DNA from: Brevibacterium moorei
GTDB lineage: Bacteria > Actinomycetota > Actinomycetes > Actinomycetales > Brevibacteriaceae
NCBI RefSeq assembly: GCF_024580735.1
Contig: NZ_JANIJX010000004.1
Location: forward strand, 1-64,000
Direction of reading: 5' to 3'
DNA: 64,000 nucleotides
Positions 35,893 to 45,435 of this stretch are shown here, in pieces. The translations under genes were made by a program, and so were the position numbers. The notes beneath the pieces are model-generated. The model did no database searches, was not told the DNA's origin, and saw nothing but the letters and a program-made list of their open reading frames with translations. Each line of letters starts with the position of its first letter. Within the stretch, counting starts at the first letter, position 1.

Positions 35893-37707
35893 TCACTTGG
35901 CGGCGAGGTCCTCGCTGGTCGCCGCGATGAGCAGATCGCGGGCCGTGCGGCGCTGCCGCTGCTCCTCTGGGTTGGGCACCGGAACGGCCGCGATGAGGCG
36001 CTGCGTGTACGGGTGCACGGGATTCGCGACAACGTCTTCGCTGGGCCCGACCTCCACCAGGTAGCCGTGGCGCATCACGGCGATCCGGTCGGAGAGCATC
36101 TCGACCACGGCCAGGTCGTGGGTGATGAACAGGGACGCGAAGCCGTACTCCTGTTGCAGCCCCTTGAACAGCTCCAGCACTTTCGCCTGCACCGACACGT
36201 CCAGGGCGGACGTCGGCTCGTCGGCGATCAGCAGCTTCGGCTTGAGCGAGAGCGCACGGGCGATGCCGATGCGCTGCCGCTGCCCACCCGAGAGCTCGTG
36301 CGGATAGCGGTTGCGCATCGAGCGGGGCAGCTCGACGGAGTCCAGCAGGGCCTCGACCCGCTTGCTCAGTTCCGCTCCCTTGATCCCGTCGTGGAGCATC
36401 ATCGGCTCGCCGATGCTCTCACCGACTGGCAGACGCGGATTGAGCGAGGAGCCCGGGTCCTGGAAGACGATTCCGACTTCCTTGCGATAGGGCCGCAACT
36501 GCTTATCGCCCAGCCCCGTGATGTCGTGGCCGTTGACCTCGATGGAACCCTCGACCACGGGCAGCAGGCCCAGGGCCGCGCGCCCGATCGTCGTCTTGCC
36601 CGAACCCGATTCGCCCACCAGGCCCACGACCTCGCCGGGGGCGATGGTCAGGTCGATGTGGTGGGCGGCCCGGAACGCAGGCGTCCGGCCGACCTTGGGA
36701 TATTCGATCGCGGCGTCGGTGAAGCGCAGCGCGACATCGGCGGTCGACGGCTGCGACCCAGGATGGTAGATCGTCTCCTTGGAATCCAGGGATACGTTCG
36801 CCGGGATCCAGGAGGCGTCCAGGTGTTCGGCCTCGCGGACATCGGCCGCGCCCTCCGAGCCGAAAGCCGCCGGGGCATCCGACTCCTTGCCCAGGTGGGG
36901 CACCGCAGCCAGCAGCTGCTTGGTGTACGGATGCTGCGGATCGTGGAAGATCTGCTCGGCCGGACCGTTCTCCACCACACGGCCCGCGCGCATCACCAGG
37001 ATGTGGTCGGCCATGTCCGCCACCACGCCCATATCGTGGGTGATCAGGATGATGCCCGAATCCAGCTTGTCCTTCAGCTCACGCATGAGCTTGAGGATCT
37101 CGGCCTGGACCGTCACGTCCAGGGCCGTGGTCGGCTCGTCGGCGATCAGCAGGCCGGGCGAGCAGGCCAGGGCCTGGGCGATCATGATGCGCTGGCGCTG
37201 ACCGCCGGAGAGCTGATGCGGATAATGGTCGAAACGGCGTTCGTACTCCGGGATCTCGACCATGCGCATCAGATCCAGCGCCTTCTCCTTGGCCTCCTTG
37301 GGCCCCATGGCGAAGTGGGTGCGCAGCACCTCCATGATCTGGAAGCCCACGGTGTAGACCGGGTTGAGCGCGGTCATCGGCTCCTGGAAGATCACGGAGA
37401 TCTCCTTGCCGCGGATCTTCTGCAACTCCTCATCGGGCATCCCGATGAGCTCCTTATCGCCCAGTCGGGCCGAACCGGTGGCGCGTCCGTTCTTGGGCAG
37501 CAGACCGATGAGCGACATCGAGGACTGGGACTTGCCAGAGCCGGACTCGCCCACGATGGCCAAGACCTCGCCGGCGTGCAGGGTGTAGTGCAGATCGTCC
37601 GCGGCTGTGAACCATTCGTCGCCGACCCAGAACTTCACTCCCAGGCCGTCGACCGTCAGGATCGTCTGTCCGCGCTTGCCCGTTGACTTTGTATTCGTAT
37701 CGGCCAT
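35893..37707 (-). CDS. oppDF: Fused oligopeptide ABC transporter ATPase (OppD-OppF)
   Basis: 604 residues from the ATG at 37707, one base after the oppC stop. Two full ABC ATPases in tandem. First: Walker [10 protein letters not shown], signature [16 protein letters not shown], Walker [13 protein letters not shown], His switch ITHDMG. Second: [44 protein letters not shown]. Peptide-type C-terminal zones ([24 protein letters not shown]) follow each. Powers peptide import by OppBC. The fusion gives a fixed D:F ratio and is common in actinobacteria. Confidence 0.94.
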   Translation of the reverse strand: MADTNTKSTGKRGQTILTVDGLGVKFWVGDEWFTAADDLHYTLHAGEVLAIVGESGSGKSQSSMSLIGLLPKNGRATGSARLGDKELIGMPDEELQKIRGKEISVIFQEPMTALNPVYTVGFQIMEVLRTHFAMGPKEAKEKALDLMRMVEIPEYERRFDHYPHQLSGGQRQRIMIAQALACSPGLLIADEPTTALDVTVQAEILKLMRELKDKLDSGIILITHDMGVVADMADHILVMRAGRVVENGPAEQIFHDPQHPYTKQLLAAVPHLGKESDAPAAFGSEGAADVREAEHLDASWIPANVSLDSKETIYHPGSQPSTADVALRFTDAAIEYPKVGRTPAFRAAHHIDLTIAPGEVVGLVGESGSGKTTIGRAALGLLPVVEGSIEVNGHDITGLGDKQLRPYRKEVGIVFQDPGSSLNPRLPVGESIGEPMMLHDGIKGAELSKRVEALLDSVELPRSMRNRYPHELSGGQRQRIGIARALSLKPKLLIADEPTSALDVSVQAKVLELFKGLQQEYGFASLFITHDLAVVEMLSDRIAVMRHGYLVEVGPSEDVVANPVHPYTQRLIAAVPVPNPEEQRQRRTARDLLIAATSEDLAAK

Positions 37708-37708
37708 G

Positions 37709-38851
37709 TCAGTTCCGTCCCTTCTGCCCGTCCTCGGTGTCCCCGCCGGATCCGCCCGGATCCGGTTCGCCCTGTGTGGCGGCCAGCGGCTTGCCGATCT
37801 TGAAGGGCTCGGCCAGGTTCGAGGCGGCCCGCAGGGCGCGCTCGGCCTTGCGCATCTGGCGCGAGGACGGGATCTTGCGCTGGCGCGGATCGAAGGCGTC
37901 GCGCAGGCCGTCACCGATGAAGTTCACACACAGCGCGATGATGATGATGAACAGGCCCGGCCACCAGAACAGCCAGGGACGGGTTGCGAACGAACCCTGG
38001 TACTGGTTGATCAGCTGGCCCAGGGAGACCTGGGGGGAGTGCACGCCGAAGCCCAGGAAGCTCAGCGCGGTCTCCAGGACGATCGCCTGGCTCATCAGCA
38101 GCGTGGTGTTGACGATGATGACGCCCATGGAGTTCGGCAGCATGTGCTTGAACATGATGCGGAAGTCGCTGGCACCGGCCACCCGGGCCGAATCGACGAA
38201 CTCGCGTTCGCGCAGGCTCAAGAACTCGCCGCGCACCAGACGCGCCAGGCCGGGCCACATGATGGCGCCCAGGGTGACCGCCAAGAGGGCGGGGGAGTCC
38301 ATATGGCCGGCCAACACACCCAGGATCGCGCCGACGACGATGGTCGGCAGCATGACGAAGCCGTCGGTGATGCGCATCAGCAGATTGTCTACCCAGCCGC
38401 GGTAGTAGCCGGCGAGTGCCCCCACGATGACGCCGATGATGAGCGCGACCGCGCCCATGATGACCATCATCATCAGGGAGGTCTGGACGCCCTTCATGAC
38501 CTGGGCGAAGTTGTCGCGGCCGATGTCGTCCTGGCCGAACGGATGGTCGCCCAGGTTGAAGAAGTGCGACAGGCTCCAGCTGGGGGCGCCGCCGTCGACT
38601 ACGTCCGAGGTGTTGTAGTGGTTGTACTTCCACCAGCCGGGAATGGCTCCCACGCCCTGGGCTGAGAAGGAGAACAGCAGCACGACGATGAGCACGACCA
38701 GGCTGATCATGGCGCCCTTGTGGCGCAGGAACTTGCCCAGGACGATCTGGCCCTGGGACTTGCCCGCGGTCTCCTGCGCTTCGATCGCGCCTTCGCCTTC
38801 GAGGATGGTGTCGCCTTCGTGCTTCGAAGGATCTTGCATTGGAGTACTCAT
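37709..38851 (-). CDS. oppC: Oligopeptide ABC transporter permease OppC
   Basis: 380 residues. N-terminal cytoplasmic stretch, first TM MISLVVLIVVLLFSF, the OppC signature HPFGQDDIGRDNFAQVMKG, and the EAA loop EFVDSARVAGASDFRIMFKHMLPN that contacts the ATPase. Ends with a charged tail rich in Gly/Asp. Its ATG overlaps the oppB stop by four bases (ATGA). Confidence 0.93.
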   Translation of the reverse strand: MSTPMQDPSKHEGDTILEGEGAIEAQETAGKSQGQIVLGKFLRHKGAMISLVVLIVVLLFSFSAQGVGAIPGWWKYNHYNTSDVVDGGAPSWSLSHFFNLGDHPFGQDDIGRDNFAQVMKGVQTSLMMMVIMGAVALIIGVIVGALAGYYRGWVDNLLMRITDGFVMLPTIVVGAILGVLAGHMDSPALLAVTLGAIMWPGLARLVRGEFLSLREREFVDSARVAGASDFRIMFKHMLPNSMGVIIVNTTLLMSQAIVLETALSFLGFGVHSPQVSLGQLINQYQGSFATRPWLFWWPGLFIIIIALCVNFIGDGLRDAFDPRQRKIPSSRQMRKAERALRAASNLAEPFKIGKPLAATQGEPDPGGSGGDTEDGQKGRN

Positions 38852-40392
38852 GCTGTCACCCGGATTCTGGGATCGAGGATGCCGTAGACGAGGTCCGCCA
38901 CGAGGTTCGCGGCGATCGCCAACAGGCCGGTGATCAGGATATAGGCCATCAGCGGGTTGATGTCCGCATTCTCCAGGGAATCGGAGAACATCTTGCCCAT
39001 GCCGGCCCAGCCGAACACGGTCTCCGTCATCACGGCACCGCCGATGATGGACATGACGTCGACCGGGACGATCGAGGCCAATGGCAGCAGGGCATTGCGC
39101 ATGGCATGGCGCATGATGACGGTGCGCTCGTTGAGGCCCTTGGCCCTGGCCGTGCGGATGTAGTCCTGGTTCATGACCTCCAGCATCGATCCGCGGGTGT
39201 AGCGGGTGTAGGTGGCGAAGGAGATGAGGATCAGGGCGATCGAGGGCAGCAGCAGGTGGGTGTACGTGTCCAGGGTGTGGATCCAGAAGTTGCCCTGCAG
39301 GCCCGGTTCGCTGGCGCCGATCGTGCGGATCGGGCGGCCGGAGATCTGCGAGAGCTTGGAGTACTGCCCCCAGTACTGCATGGCCTGGTCGATGAAGATG
39401 ATGACGCCGGAGATCAGGCCGACGATGCCCGTGGTCCTGGCCGACTGCCATTTATCGGGCCCGCCGAAGGCCAGGCCGATCGCCATTCCGGCCAGCACGG
39501 CCAGCACGGTGAAGGCGATGATGAGCCAGACGGTCGGATTGAAGAAATGGTAGTACCACTGCATCGCATAGTAGATGACCCCGCCCATCACCACTGCCGT
39601 GGTCAGTGAGGCGTAGAGGGCCCTGCGGTTCTCCAGCCCGGTCGACAGCAGCGTGGTGACCACGGCGCCTGCCAGGGACAGCACCAGGGAGCCGACGATG
39701 CCGATGCCCGGGTTGTTCAGCCAGCCGGTGGTGAAGATGAAGATGAGGACCGCCAGCGTGATGACGAGGGCCGCTGCGAAGTTGATGAGCCTTCTGCGCA
39801 TCGAACCGCCCATCGCGCCCATCCAGAACAAGCCCAGCACCACGGCCGCGATGATGATCAGCGGCCAATTGGTCTGCGGGTTCTGCAGGTAGTTGTTGAA
39901 CCCGATGGAACCGTACTGCTTGAGCAGCACGGCGACCCAGAAGACCGGCAGGGAGTACATGAGGAACGTGATGAAGGTGATCACGTAGTCGAAACTCGTG
40001 TACTGGCGCAGAGCCGAGACCAGGCCGACGAACACGCCCAGGATGATGGCGATGATCGTGGCGGCGAACACCAGCTTCAGCGAAGTGCCGACGGCCGCCG
40101 GCAGCATGTCGGTGACCTGCTGGTTGGTCTTCCACGCGAGCCCCAGATCGCATCTGCCGATGACGCAGGACCCGACCCCGCCCAGCCACCAGAGGTAGCG
40201 CACGGGTGAGGGCACGTCCAGGTTCAGCAGTGCGATGCGGTTCGCGATGTCTTGTTCTTTGCTGGGCGAGGTCGACTCCCTCAGATCCGCTAGTGGATCG
40301 ATCGCCAGATCGGTCAACACGTAGAGGATGAACGTCACGATGATCATGACGACCAAGGAGGATGCCAACCGTCGCAGAAGGTATTTGATCAT
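38848..40392 (-). CDS. oppB: Oligopeptide ABC transporter permease OppB with extra membrane insertion
   Basis: 514 residues from the ATG at 40392 (GAAGGAAAT upstream), about 200 longer than a normal OppB. Residues 1-155 match OppB (MIKYLLRRLASSLVVMIIVTF, TFLMYSLPVFWVAVLL) and residues 340-514 contain the EAA loop DYIRTARAKGLNERTVIMRHA and the end. Between them lies an insertion of about 185 residues with some six extra hydrophobic segments. Such long permeases occur in other actinobacterial Opp systems. The role of the insertion is unknown. Confidence 0.9.
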   Translation of the reverse strand: MIKYLLRRLASSLVVMIIVTFILYVLTDLAIDPLADLRESTSPSKEQDIANRIALLNLDVPSPVRYLWWLGGVGSCVIGRCDLGLAWKTNQQVTDMLPAAVGTSLKLVFAATIIAIILGVFVGLVSALRQYTSFDYVITFITFLMYSLPVFWVAVLLKQYGSIGFNNYLQNPQTNWPLIIIAAVVLGLFWMGAMGGSMRRRLINFAAALVITLAVLIFIFTTGWLNNPGIGIVGSLVLSLAGAVVTTLLSTGLENRRALYASLTTAVVMGGVIYYAMQWYYHFFNPTVWLIIAFTVLAVLAGMAIGLAFGGPDKWQSARTTGIVGLISGVIIFIDQAMQYWGQYSKLSQISGRPIRTIGASEPGLQGNFWIHTLDTYTHLLLPSIALILISFATYTRYTRGSMLEVMNQDYIRTARAKGLNERTVIMRHAMRNALLPLASIVPVDVMSIIGGAVMTETVFGWAGMGKMFSDSLENADINPLMAYILITGLLAIAANLVADLVYGILDPRIRVTA

Positions 40393-40417
40393 GATATTTC
40401 CTTCGCTGACGGTCCGT

Positions 40418-40460
40418 CGGCGGTGGGCCCGGACCCCGTAGTGGGTCGGGTCCACCGCCG
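40418..40460 (-). terminator. Hairpin between oppA1 and oppB
   Basis: A long imperfect stem (CGGCGGTGG...CCACCGCCG, inner CCCG/CGGG and ACCC/GGGT) lies in the 113-bp gap after the first binding-protein gene. It probably acts as a partial terminator or RNase stop so that the binding protein is made in excess over the membrane parts. This is inference from known Opp/Mal-type operons. Confidence 0.6.
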
Positions 40461-40505
40461 CCGGTTCATCTTCGATATGCGATTATGTGTCCGCCTCCCG
40501 GCGGT

Positions 40506-42335
40506 CTACTGGACCTTCCAGTCGAAGTAGTTCCAGAACAGCGTAGGCGCCACGGAGGTCGAGTTCACGCCTTCGATGGTGTTCTTGACGCCGATGACCT
40601 CGGGGAACTGGAAGATCGTGGTGCCGAAGCCGTCGTCGACCAGGTGCTTTTCGATCTTGCCGCTGATATCGGCCTGCTTGGCCGGATCGAGTTCGCCCTG
40701 CAGCTGATCGAACAGCTTGTCGACCTCCGGGTTGTTGTACTTCCCGTAGTTGTTCTGGCCGGTGGAGCGGAAGTTCGCGTCCGCGGCGGAGACACCGGTG
40801 TTCTCGGACTGCCAGCCGAACAGCGAGGCGTCGTAACGGCTGGTGTCGGGCAGGTGCTCGCTCCACTGGGCATCGGCGCCGTCGACGACCTGGAAGCCCG
40901 CCTGTTCTGCGGATTCCTTGATCAGCTGGAACTCCTGCTCACGGCGGGCGTTGCCCTTCGCGTAGATCAGGCGGACCTTGGGCTTGGAGACCCCCGCCTC
41001 GCTCAGCAGCTTCTTGGCCCCGTCCACGTCGACCTTGCCATAGGCGGCATCCCAGCCGCCGTCCTTGACCATCTGGTCGTAGGTGGGGGACCCGGGCACC
41101 TGGATGAAGGAATCGCGGACCTGCGCGTCCTCCTTCAGCGGCTTGATGATGTCATTGACGATCTTCTCGCGCGGGATGGTCTGCAGGAAGGCCTTGCGGA
41201 CCTTCTTGGCCTTCTCTTTATCCCCGCCGTAGGTCTTGGGGTCGAAGGGGCCGCCGTTGGCGAAGACCAGGTCCACGTGTTCATAGGTGGCGCCGTCGGC
41301 GTTGAGGACGTTGACCCCGTCGATTGCCTTGACGGACTTGAGGATGTCCGCGGTGGCCTGCGGGTTGATCATGTCGACCTCGCCGTTCTGCAGGGCCTGG
41401 ACCGCGGCGGTCGGATCCTCGTTGAAGCGGAAGGTGATCTTCTTGAAGTCGGGCTTGCGCTCGCCCGCATAATCATCGCGGCGCTCCAGGGTCAGGAACT
41501 GGCCCTCCTGGAATTCCGTCATCTTGAACGGACCGGTGCCCACCAGCAGATCCGGATCGCTGGGCAGCTTGGTGAAGTCGAAGCCGGTGTTCCACACATT
41601 GGCCAGCTTGGTCAGGGATGCCTTGTCGTCGTCCTTGAAGGCCTTGAGGACGGCATCGTTGGCCTTGGTGGCATCGTCGAGGCCCAGGGCCTTCTTCGCC
41701 ACGATGTGGGCGGGCAGGCCGGAGTCCTGCTGGCTCAGGGTGATCTCCCAGTCCGCGAAGGGCTTGGAGTATTCGAAGGTCACGGACTTGCCGTCATCGC
41801 TGATCTCGGGGAACTTCTTGATCAGGGCGATGCCGGGGTCGGCGGAGTTGAAGACGACGTTCTCGCCGCTCTGCTTCTTGACGTTGCCTGAATCATCGGC
41901 GACCTTGGCGGCGTCCTTCGTATTGAAGTTCGTGCTCTGGGCGCCCCAGGCCAGGACCAAGTCGGCAGCCGAATAGGGAGTGCCGTCGGACCACTTGGCC
42001 GTGTCGGCAATCGTGAACTTGACCTTCATGGGGCTGTCGGAGACCTTCTCGACCTTGCCGAAGGAGGTGTTCGGCTGGACCTTGAGGTCATGGTCGTAAT
42101 AGCTGAAGGCGTCGTCGGTGAAGTACTTGATGTTCGAGTTCGCGACGGCGTTGGCCGTGGAGGAATTGATATTCGAGGAGTAGAACGACTGGTTCCACAT
42201 CACCTTGAGTTCGGCATCGCCGTTGCCGCCGCCATCAGCGGAGGCATCGCCACCGCCGTTGTTCGGGGTGCAGGCGGACAGCAGCAGGGCGGTGGCGGCG
42301 GCTGCCGCACCGAGAGACAAGAAGCGCTTCTTCAC
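40506..42335 (-). CDS. oppA: Oligopeptide ABC transporter substrate-binding lipoprotein (copy 1)
   Basis: 609 residues from the GTG at 42335 with AAAGGAG upstream. Lipoprotein signal peptide VKKRFLSLGAAAAATALLLSAC with the lipobox LSAC, then a Gly/Asp linker. SBP family 5 features: VKFTIADTAKWSDGTPYSAADLVLAW, LLVGTGPFKMTEF, NGEVDMINPQATADIL and GWQSENTG. Binds peptides on the outside and hands them to OppBC. It is about two-thirds identical to the next gene upstream, clearly a tandem duplicate. A TGTG-N8-CACA box and a palindrome precede it. Confidence 0.93.
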   Translation of the reverse strand: MKKRFLSLGAAAAATALLLSACTPNNGGGDASADGGGNGDAELKVMWNQSFYSSNINSSTANAVANSNIKYFTDDAFSYYDHDLKVQPNTSFGKVEKVSDSPMKVKFTIADTAKWSDGTPYSAADLVLAWGAQSTNFNTKDAAKVADDSGNVKKQSGENVVFNSADPGIALIKKFPEISDDGKSVTFEYSKPFADWEITLSQQDSGLPAHIVAKKALGLDDATKANDAVLKAFKDDDKASLTKLANVWNTGFDFTKLPSDPDLLVGTGPFKMTEFQEGQFLTLERRDDYAGERKPDFKKITFRFNEDPTAAVQALQNGEVDMINPQATADILKSVKAIDGVNVLNADGATYEHVDLVFANGGPFDPKTYGGDKEKAKKVRKAFLQTIPREKIVNDIIKPLKEDAQVRDSFIQVPGSPTYDQMVKDGGWDAAYGKVDVDGAKKLLSEAGVSKPKVRLIYAKGNARREQEFQLIKESAEQAGFQVVDGADAQWSEHLPDTSRYDASLFGWQSENTGVSAADANFRSTGQNNYGKYNNPEVDKLFDQLQGELDPAKQADISGKIEKHLVDDGFGTTIFQFPEVIGVKNTIEGVNSTSVAPTLFWNYFDWKVQ

Positions 42336-42475
42336 TTCTTCTCCTTTCGTAGGTACGGGTCGTTTCGACCCAGTAGATGACCGGAGGATCCGGGTCCCCG
42401 TGCCCGAAGCCCTCACTTGTGAAAGGAGTGGGAGCCCGATGCACGGTGCATGAGTAACGCCACTCTATTCCACAA

Positions 42476-42491
42476 TGTGGTCGTTCGCACA
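42476..42491. promoter_or_regulatory. CRP/GlxR-like box upstream of oppA copy 1
   Basis: TGTGGTCGTTCGCACA has the TGTG-N8-CACA symmetry of CRP/GlxR sites. It lies just upstream of the candidate -10 box. The same kind of box precedes the second binding-protein gene. Confidence 0.5.
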
Positions 42492-42600
42492 ATCTGTGAC
42501 GTGGAGATCCTATGGCGTTACATGACCGTCATATTCATGTGGCCTGTGACCGGGCTGAACTGGGCAAACGCATGCTCCGTCCGAGGGGTGAATGCACGGC

Positions 42601-42662
42601 GGCCCGCATCCGGGGATCGGATGCGGGCCACCAACTCCTGTATCCGCGGGGTGCGGATGCAG
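42601..42662 (-). terminator. Double hairpin ending oppA copy 2
   Basis: Two adjacent stems lie 23 bp past the stop of the second binding-protein gene: CTGTATCCGC/GCGGATGCAG (42638-42662) and the 12-bp GGCCCGCATCCG/CGGATGCGGGCC (42601-42629). Both share a CATCCG/CGGATG core, so alternative pairing between them is possible. Confidence 0.7.
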
Positions 42663-42684
42663 GGTGTTTCGTGTGTGCCTGCTG

Positions 42685-44511
42685 TTACTGCATCTTCCAG
42701 TCGTAGAAGTTCCAGAACATCGTGGGTGCCACGGTGATATTGGAGACGCCCTGCAGGGTGTTCTTATACGAGGTGATCGAGGGGAACTGGTAGAGCGTGA
42801 TGCCGAAGCCGTCGTCGACCAGGTGCTTTTCGACCTGACCCTCGATCTGCGCCTGCTTGGCGGGATCGAGTTCCGTCTGCAGCTGGTCGTAAAGCTTGTC
42901 CACGGCCTTATTGGAGTACTTGCCGTAGTTGTTCTGAGCGCCGGTGCGGAAGTTCGCATCGGATTCGGTGACCGCGGTCGAGGTGGACTGCCAACCGAAC
43001 AGCGAGGCATCGTACTTGTCGATCTGCTGCAGGTGCTGGCCCCACTGGGCGTCCGCGCCGTCGACGATCTGGAATCCGGCCTGTTCGGCGGATTCCTTGA
43101 TCAGCTGGAATTCCTGCTCGCGGCGGACGTTGCCCTTGCCGTACATGATGCGGACCTTGGGCTTGGAGGCGCCGGCTTCGGCCAGCAGTTTCTTGGCACC
43201 GTCGATGTCCTGCTTGCCGAAGGCGTTCTCGATCCCGCTGTCCTTGACGATCTGGTCGTAGTCGGGCGATCCGGGCACCTGGGTGAAGGAGTTGCGCACG
43301 GCGGCGTCGTCCTTCAGCGGCTTGATGATGTCGGTGACGATCTTCTCGCGCGGAATCGCCTTGAGGAAGGCCTGACGGACCTTGAGTGCCTTGTCCTTGT
43401 CCCCGCCGTAGGTCTTGGGGTCGAAGGGGCCGTCATTGTCGAAAACCAAATCGACGTGTTCGTAGGTGGCGTCGTCGCCGGTGTCGGTCTGCACCCCGTC
43501 CAGGCCCTGGACGGACTTGAGGATGTCCGCGGTGGCCTGGGGCTGGATGATGTCGACCTCGCCGTTCTGCAGGGCCTGGACCGCGGCGGTCGGATCCTCG
43601 TTGTAGCGGATCGTGATCTTCTGCACGTTGGGCTTGCGGGCGCCCTCGTAGTCGTCGCGGCGCTCCAGCGTGAGGTATTGGTTCTCCTGGAAGTCTGCGA
43701 TCTTGAACGGCCCGGTGCCCACCAACAGGTCCGGATCACTGGGCATCTTGGTGAAGTCGAAGCCGTTGTTCCAGGTGTTCGCGATCTTCGCCAGGGGCTT
43801 GTCGTCCTTGTCCTTGAAGGCCTTGAGGACGGCCTCATTGGCCTTGGTGGCATCGTCGATGCCCAGGGCCTTCTTCGCCACGATATGGGCGGGCAGGCCG
43901 GAATCGGTGGTGGTCAGATTGTTCACCCAGTCGGCGAAGGGCTTGGAGTACTCGAAGGTCACCGACTTGTTGTCGGCGCCGATCTCCGGGAACTTCTTGA
44001 TCAGTGCGACGCCGGGGTCTGCGGCGTTGAAGACGACCGTTTCGCCCTTCTGCTTCTTGACATTGCCCTCTTCGTCCTGGACCTTCGTCAGATCCTTGGT
44101 GTTGAAGTTAGTGCTCAAGGCGCCCCAGGCCAGGACGAGGTCCGCGGCGGAATAGGGCGTGCCATCGGACCACTTGGCCGTGTCGGCGATCGTGTACTTG
44201 ATCTTCAGAGGATTGTCCGAGACCTTCTCGACCTTGCCGAAGCTCTCATTGTCCTGGAGCTTGAGGTCCTTGTCGTAGTACTTGAAGGCATCGTCCATCA
44301 TGTACATGATGTTCGAGTTCGCGGTGGCGTTGCCGGTGGTCGTGTTGTTGTTCACCGAGCGCAGGGGCTCGTTCCACATGACCTTGACCTCGGCATTGTC
44401 TTTGCCGCCTTCGGCCGACGCGCCCGACCCTCCGTTATTGGGCGTGCACCCGGCCAGCAGCAGGGCGGCCGTCGCCGTGAGCGCGGCCGCGCTGAGGAAA
44501 CGCTTTTTCAC
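42685..44511 (-). CDS. Oligopeptide ABC transporter substrate-binding lipoprotein (copy 2)
   Basis: 608 residues, ATG start with AAAGGAC upstream. Signal peptide MKKRFLSAAALTATAALLLAGC with lipobox LAGC and the same CTPNNGG start as copy 1. All SBP_5 regions align with copy 1 from end to end, including the C-terminal Trp-rich end (MFWNFYDWKMQ versus LFWNYFDWKVQ). It has its own terminator and its own promoter region, so it is probably expressed separately and presents a different peptide range to the same OppBC pore. Confidence 0.92.
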   Translation of the reverse strand: MKKRFLSAAALTATAALLLAGCTPNNGGSGASAEGGKDNAEVKVMWNEPLRSVNNNTTTGNATANSNIMYMMDDAFKYYDKDLKLQDNESFGKVEKVSDNPLKIKYTIADTAKWSDGTPYSAADLVLAWGALSTNFNTKDLTKVQDEEGNVKKQKGETVVFNAADPGVALIKKFPEIGADNKSVTFEYSKPFADWVNNLTTTDSGLPAHIVAKKALGIDDATKANEAVLKAFKDKDDKPLAKIANTWNNGFDFTKMPSDPDLLVGTGPFKIADFQENQYLTLERRDDYEGARKPNVQKITIRYNEDPTAAVQALQNGEVDIIQPQATADILKSVQGLDGVQTDTGDDATYEHVDLVFDNDGPFDPKTYGGDKDKALKVRQAFLKAIPREKIVTDIIKPLKDDAAVRNSFTQVPGSPDYDQIVKDSGIENAFGKQDIDGAKKLLAEAGASKPKVRIMYGKGNVRREQEFQLIKESAEQAGFQIVDGADAQWGQHLQQIDKYDASLFGWQSTSTAVTESDANFRTGAQNNYGKYSNKAVDKLYDQLQTELDPAKQAQIEGQVEKHLVDDGFGITLYQFPSITSYKNTLQGVSNITVAPTMFWNFYDWKMQ

Positions 44512-44636
44512 GTTGTCGTCCTTTCATGGGATGGGGATCTTCCCCAAGCGCTCCCGGAGTGTTCTCTGGGAGTTTCTTCCGATTATGCCCGTGATGGAAT
44601 GCACAGTAGACACAATCCCGCAAGTCTATGTCGGAA

Positions 44637-44652
44637 TGTGGGAAACAGCACA
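44637..44652. promoter_or_regulatory. CRP/GlxR-like box upstream of oppA copy 2
   Basis: TGTGGGAAACAGCACA (TGTG-N8-CACA, extended to AATGTG...CACATT) lies in the 194-bp divergent region between oppA copy 2 and the PH-domain gene. Confidence 0.5.
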
Positions 44653-44705
44653 TTTCGAGTGTGGGAGCCACGGGCCGGGAAACCGGATTGGATAGAGTGC
44701 AGGAC

Positions 44706-45320
44706 ATGCCTGAAGACACCGGACCAGAACCCGCCCAGACCCTGCCGGGCAGTGATATCGCTCTTTTGCAGACGCTGCGCTCCGGGGGCTCGGCGCCGTT
44801 GTGCTGGATCACCGCGGTGATCGTCGTGGTCGCGGTGGTGTCCCTGTTCGTCCAGGCCGGGCCCGCCGACGCCATCGCCCTGTCGGGCATCCCGCTGGCC
44901 TTCGGCGCCGCGGTTTGGTTGGCCTTCTACTTCCCCCGGGTCGAACTGAGCCCCGCCGGGTTGCGAATAGTCAACGTCTTCAGTGTCACCACGCTGCCCT
45001 GGCCGGCAGTGGAATCCTTCGACCTGCGTTTCGGGCTGACTGTGCACACTCGGTGGGAACGCAAGTACTCCGCCTGGGCCCTGCCCGGCTCCAAGCGACG
45101 CCCCCGGCAGCAGGAGGGGCAGAAGAAGAAGGCGGTGAGCGCGGTACCGGACCCCAAAGCGCAGGCGGTGGTGGACTATTTCTCCGCATTGCGCACCTTG
45201 GGCGCGCTGGACGACCCGCGCATCGACCCGACCCCTCCGGTGCGCCAATGGATCCCGTGGGCGGTTGCTGTGGCGGGAATCGCACTGGTCTGGGCGGTGC
45301 TGGGCATTCTGTCCCTTTGA
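44706..45320 (+). CDS. Membrane protein with bacterial PH-like domain
   Basis: 204 residues from the ATG at 44706. Two membrane segments (WITAVIVVVAVVSLFVQ and ALSGIPLAFGAAVWLAFYF), a bacterial PH-like segment (VELSPAGLRIVNVFSVTTLPWPAVESFDLRFGL), a basic linker with Gln/Lys (RPRQQEGQKKK) and a C-terminal membrane helix (WIPWAVAVAGIALVWAVLGILS). This layout recurs next to typA in actinobacteria. Function unknown. -10 TAGAGT lies 7 bp before the ATG. Confidence 0.78.
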   Translation: MPEDTGPEPAQTLPGSDIALLQTLRSGGSAPLCWITAVIVVVAVVSLFVQAGPADAIALSGIPLAFGAAVWLAFYFPRVELSPAGLRIVNVFSVTTLPWPAVESFDLRFGLTVHTRWERKYSAWALPGSKRRPRQQEGQKKKAVSAVPDPKAQAVVDYFSALRTLGALDDPRIDPTPPVRQWIPWAVAVAGIALVWAVLGILSL

Positions 45321-45435
45321 CCGGATGCGTACAATTGACTATGGCGCGCCCGTGCCCTGGGTTCGGGCGCGATGAACCGTGAGCGCGGCGGCAGTCACCG
45401 GTGCGCTTGTCAATCTGTCTTAAGTAAGGGACTCC

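Larger units (their letters stand above)
42336..42684 (-). promoter_or_regulatory. Intergenic region between the two binding-protein genes
   Basis: 349 bp without a gene. From right to left: two hairpins ending the upstream binding-protein transcript (42662-42601), then an A+T-richer region with TGTG-N8-CACA (42476-42491), the palindrome CCACAATGTGG (42470-42480), and a -10-like TAGAGT (42467-42462) for oppA copy 1. The leader would be about 120 nt. Confidence 0.55.

Noticed and set aside
42592-44820. 742-codon open frame opposite oppA copy 2
   Set aside because: Antisense shadow with repetitive Leu/Val/Gly/Asp translation; the minus-strand lipoprotein is clear.
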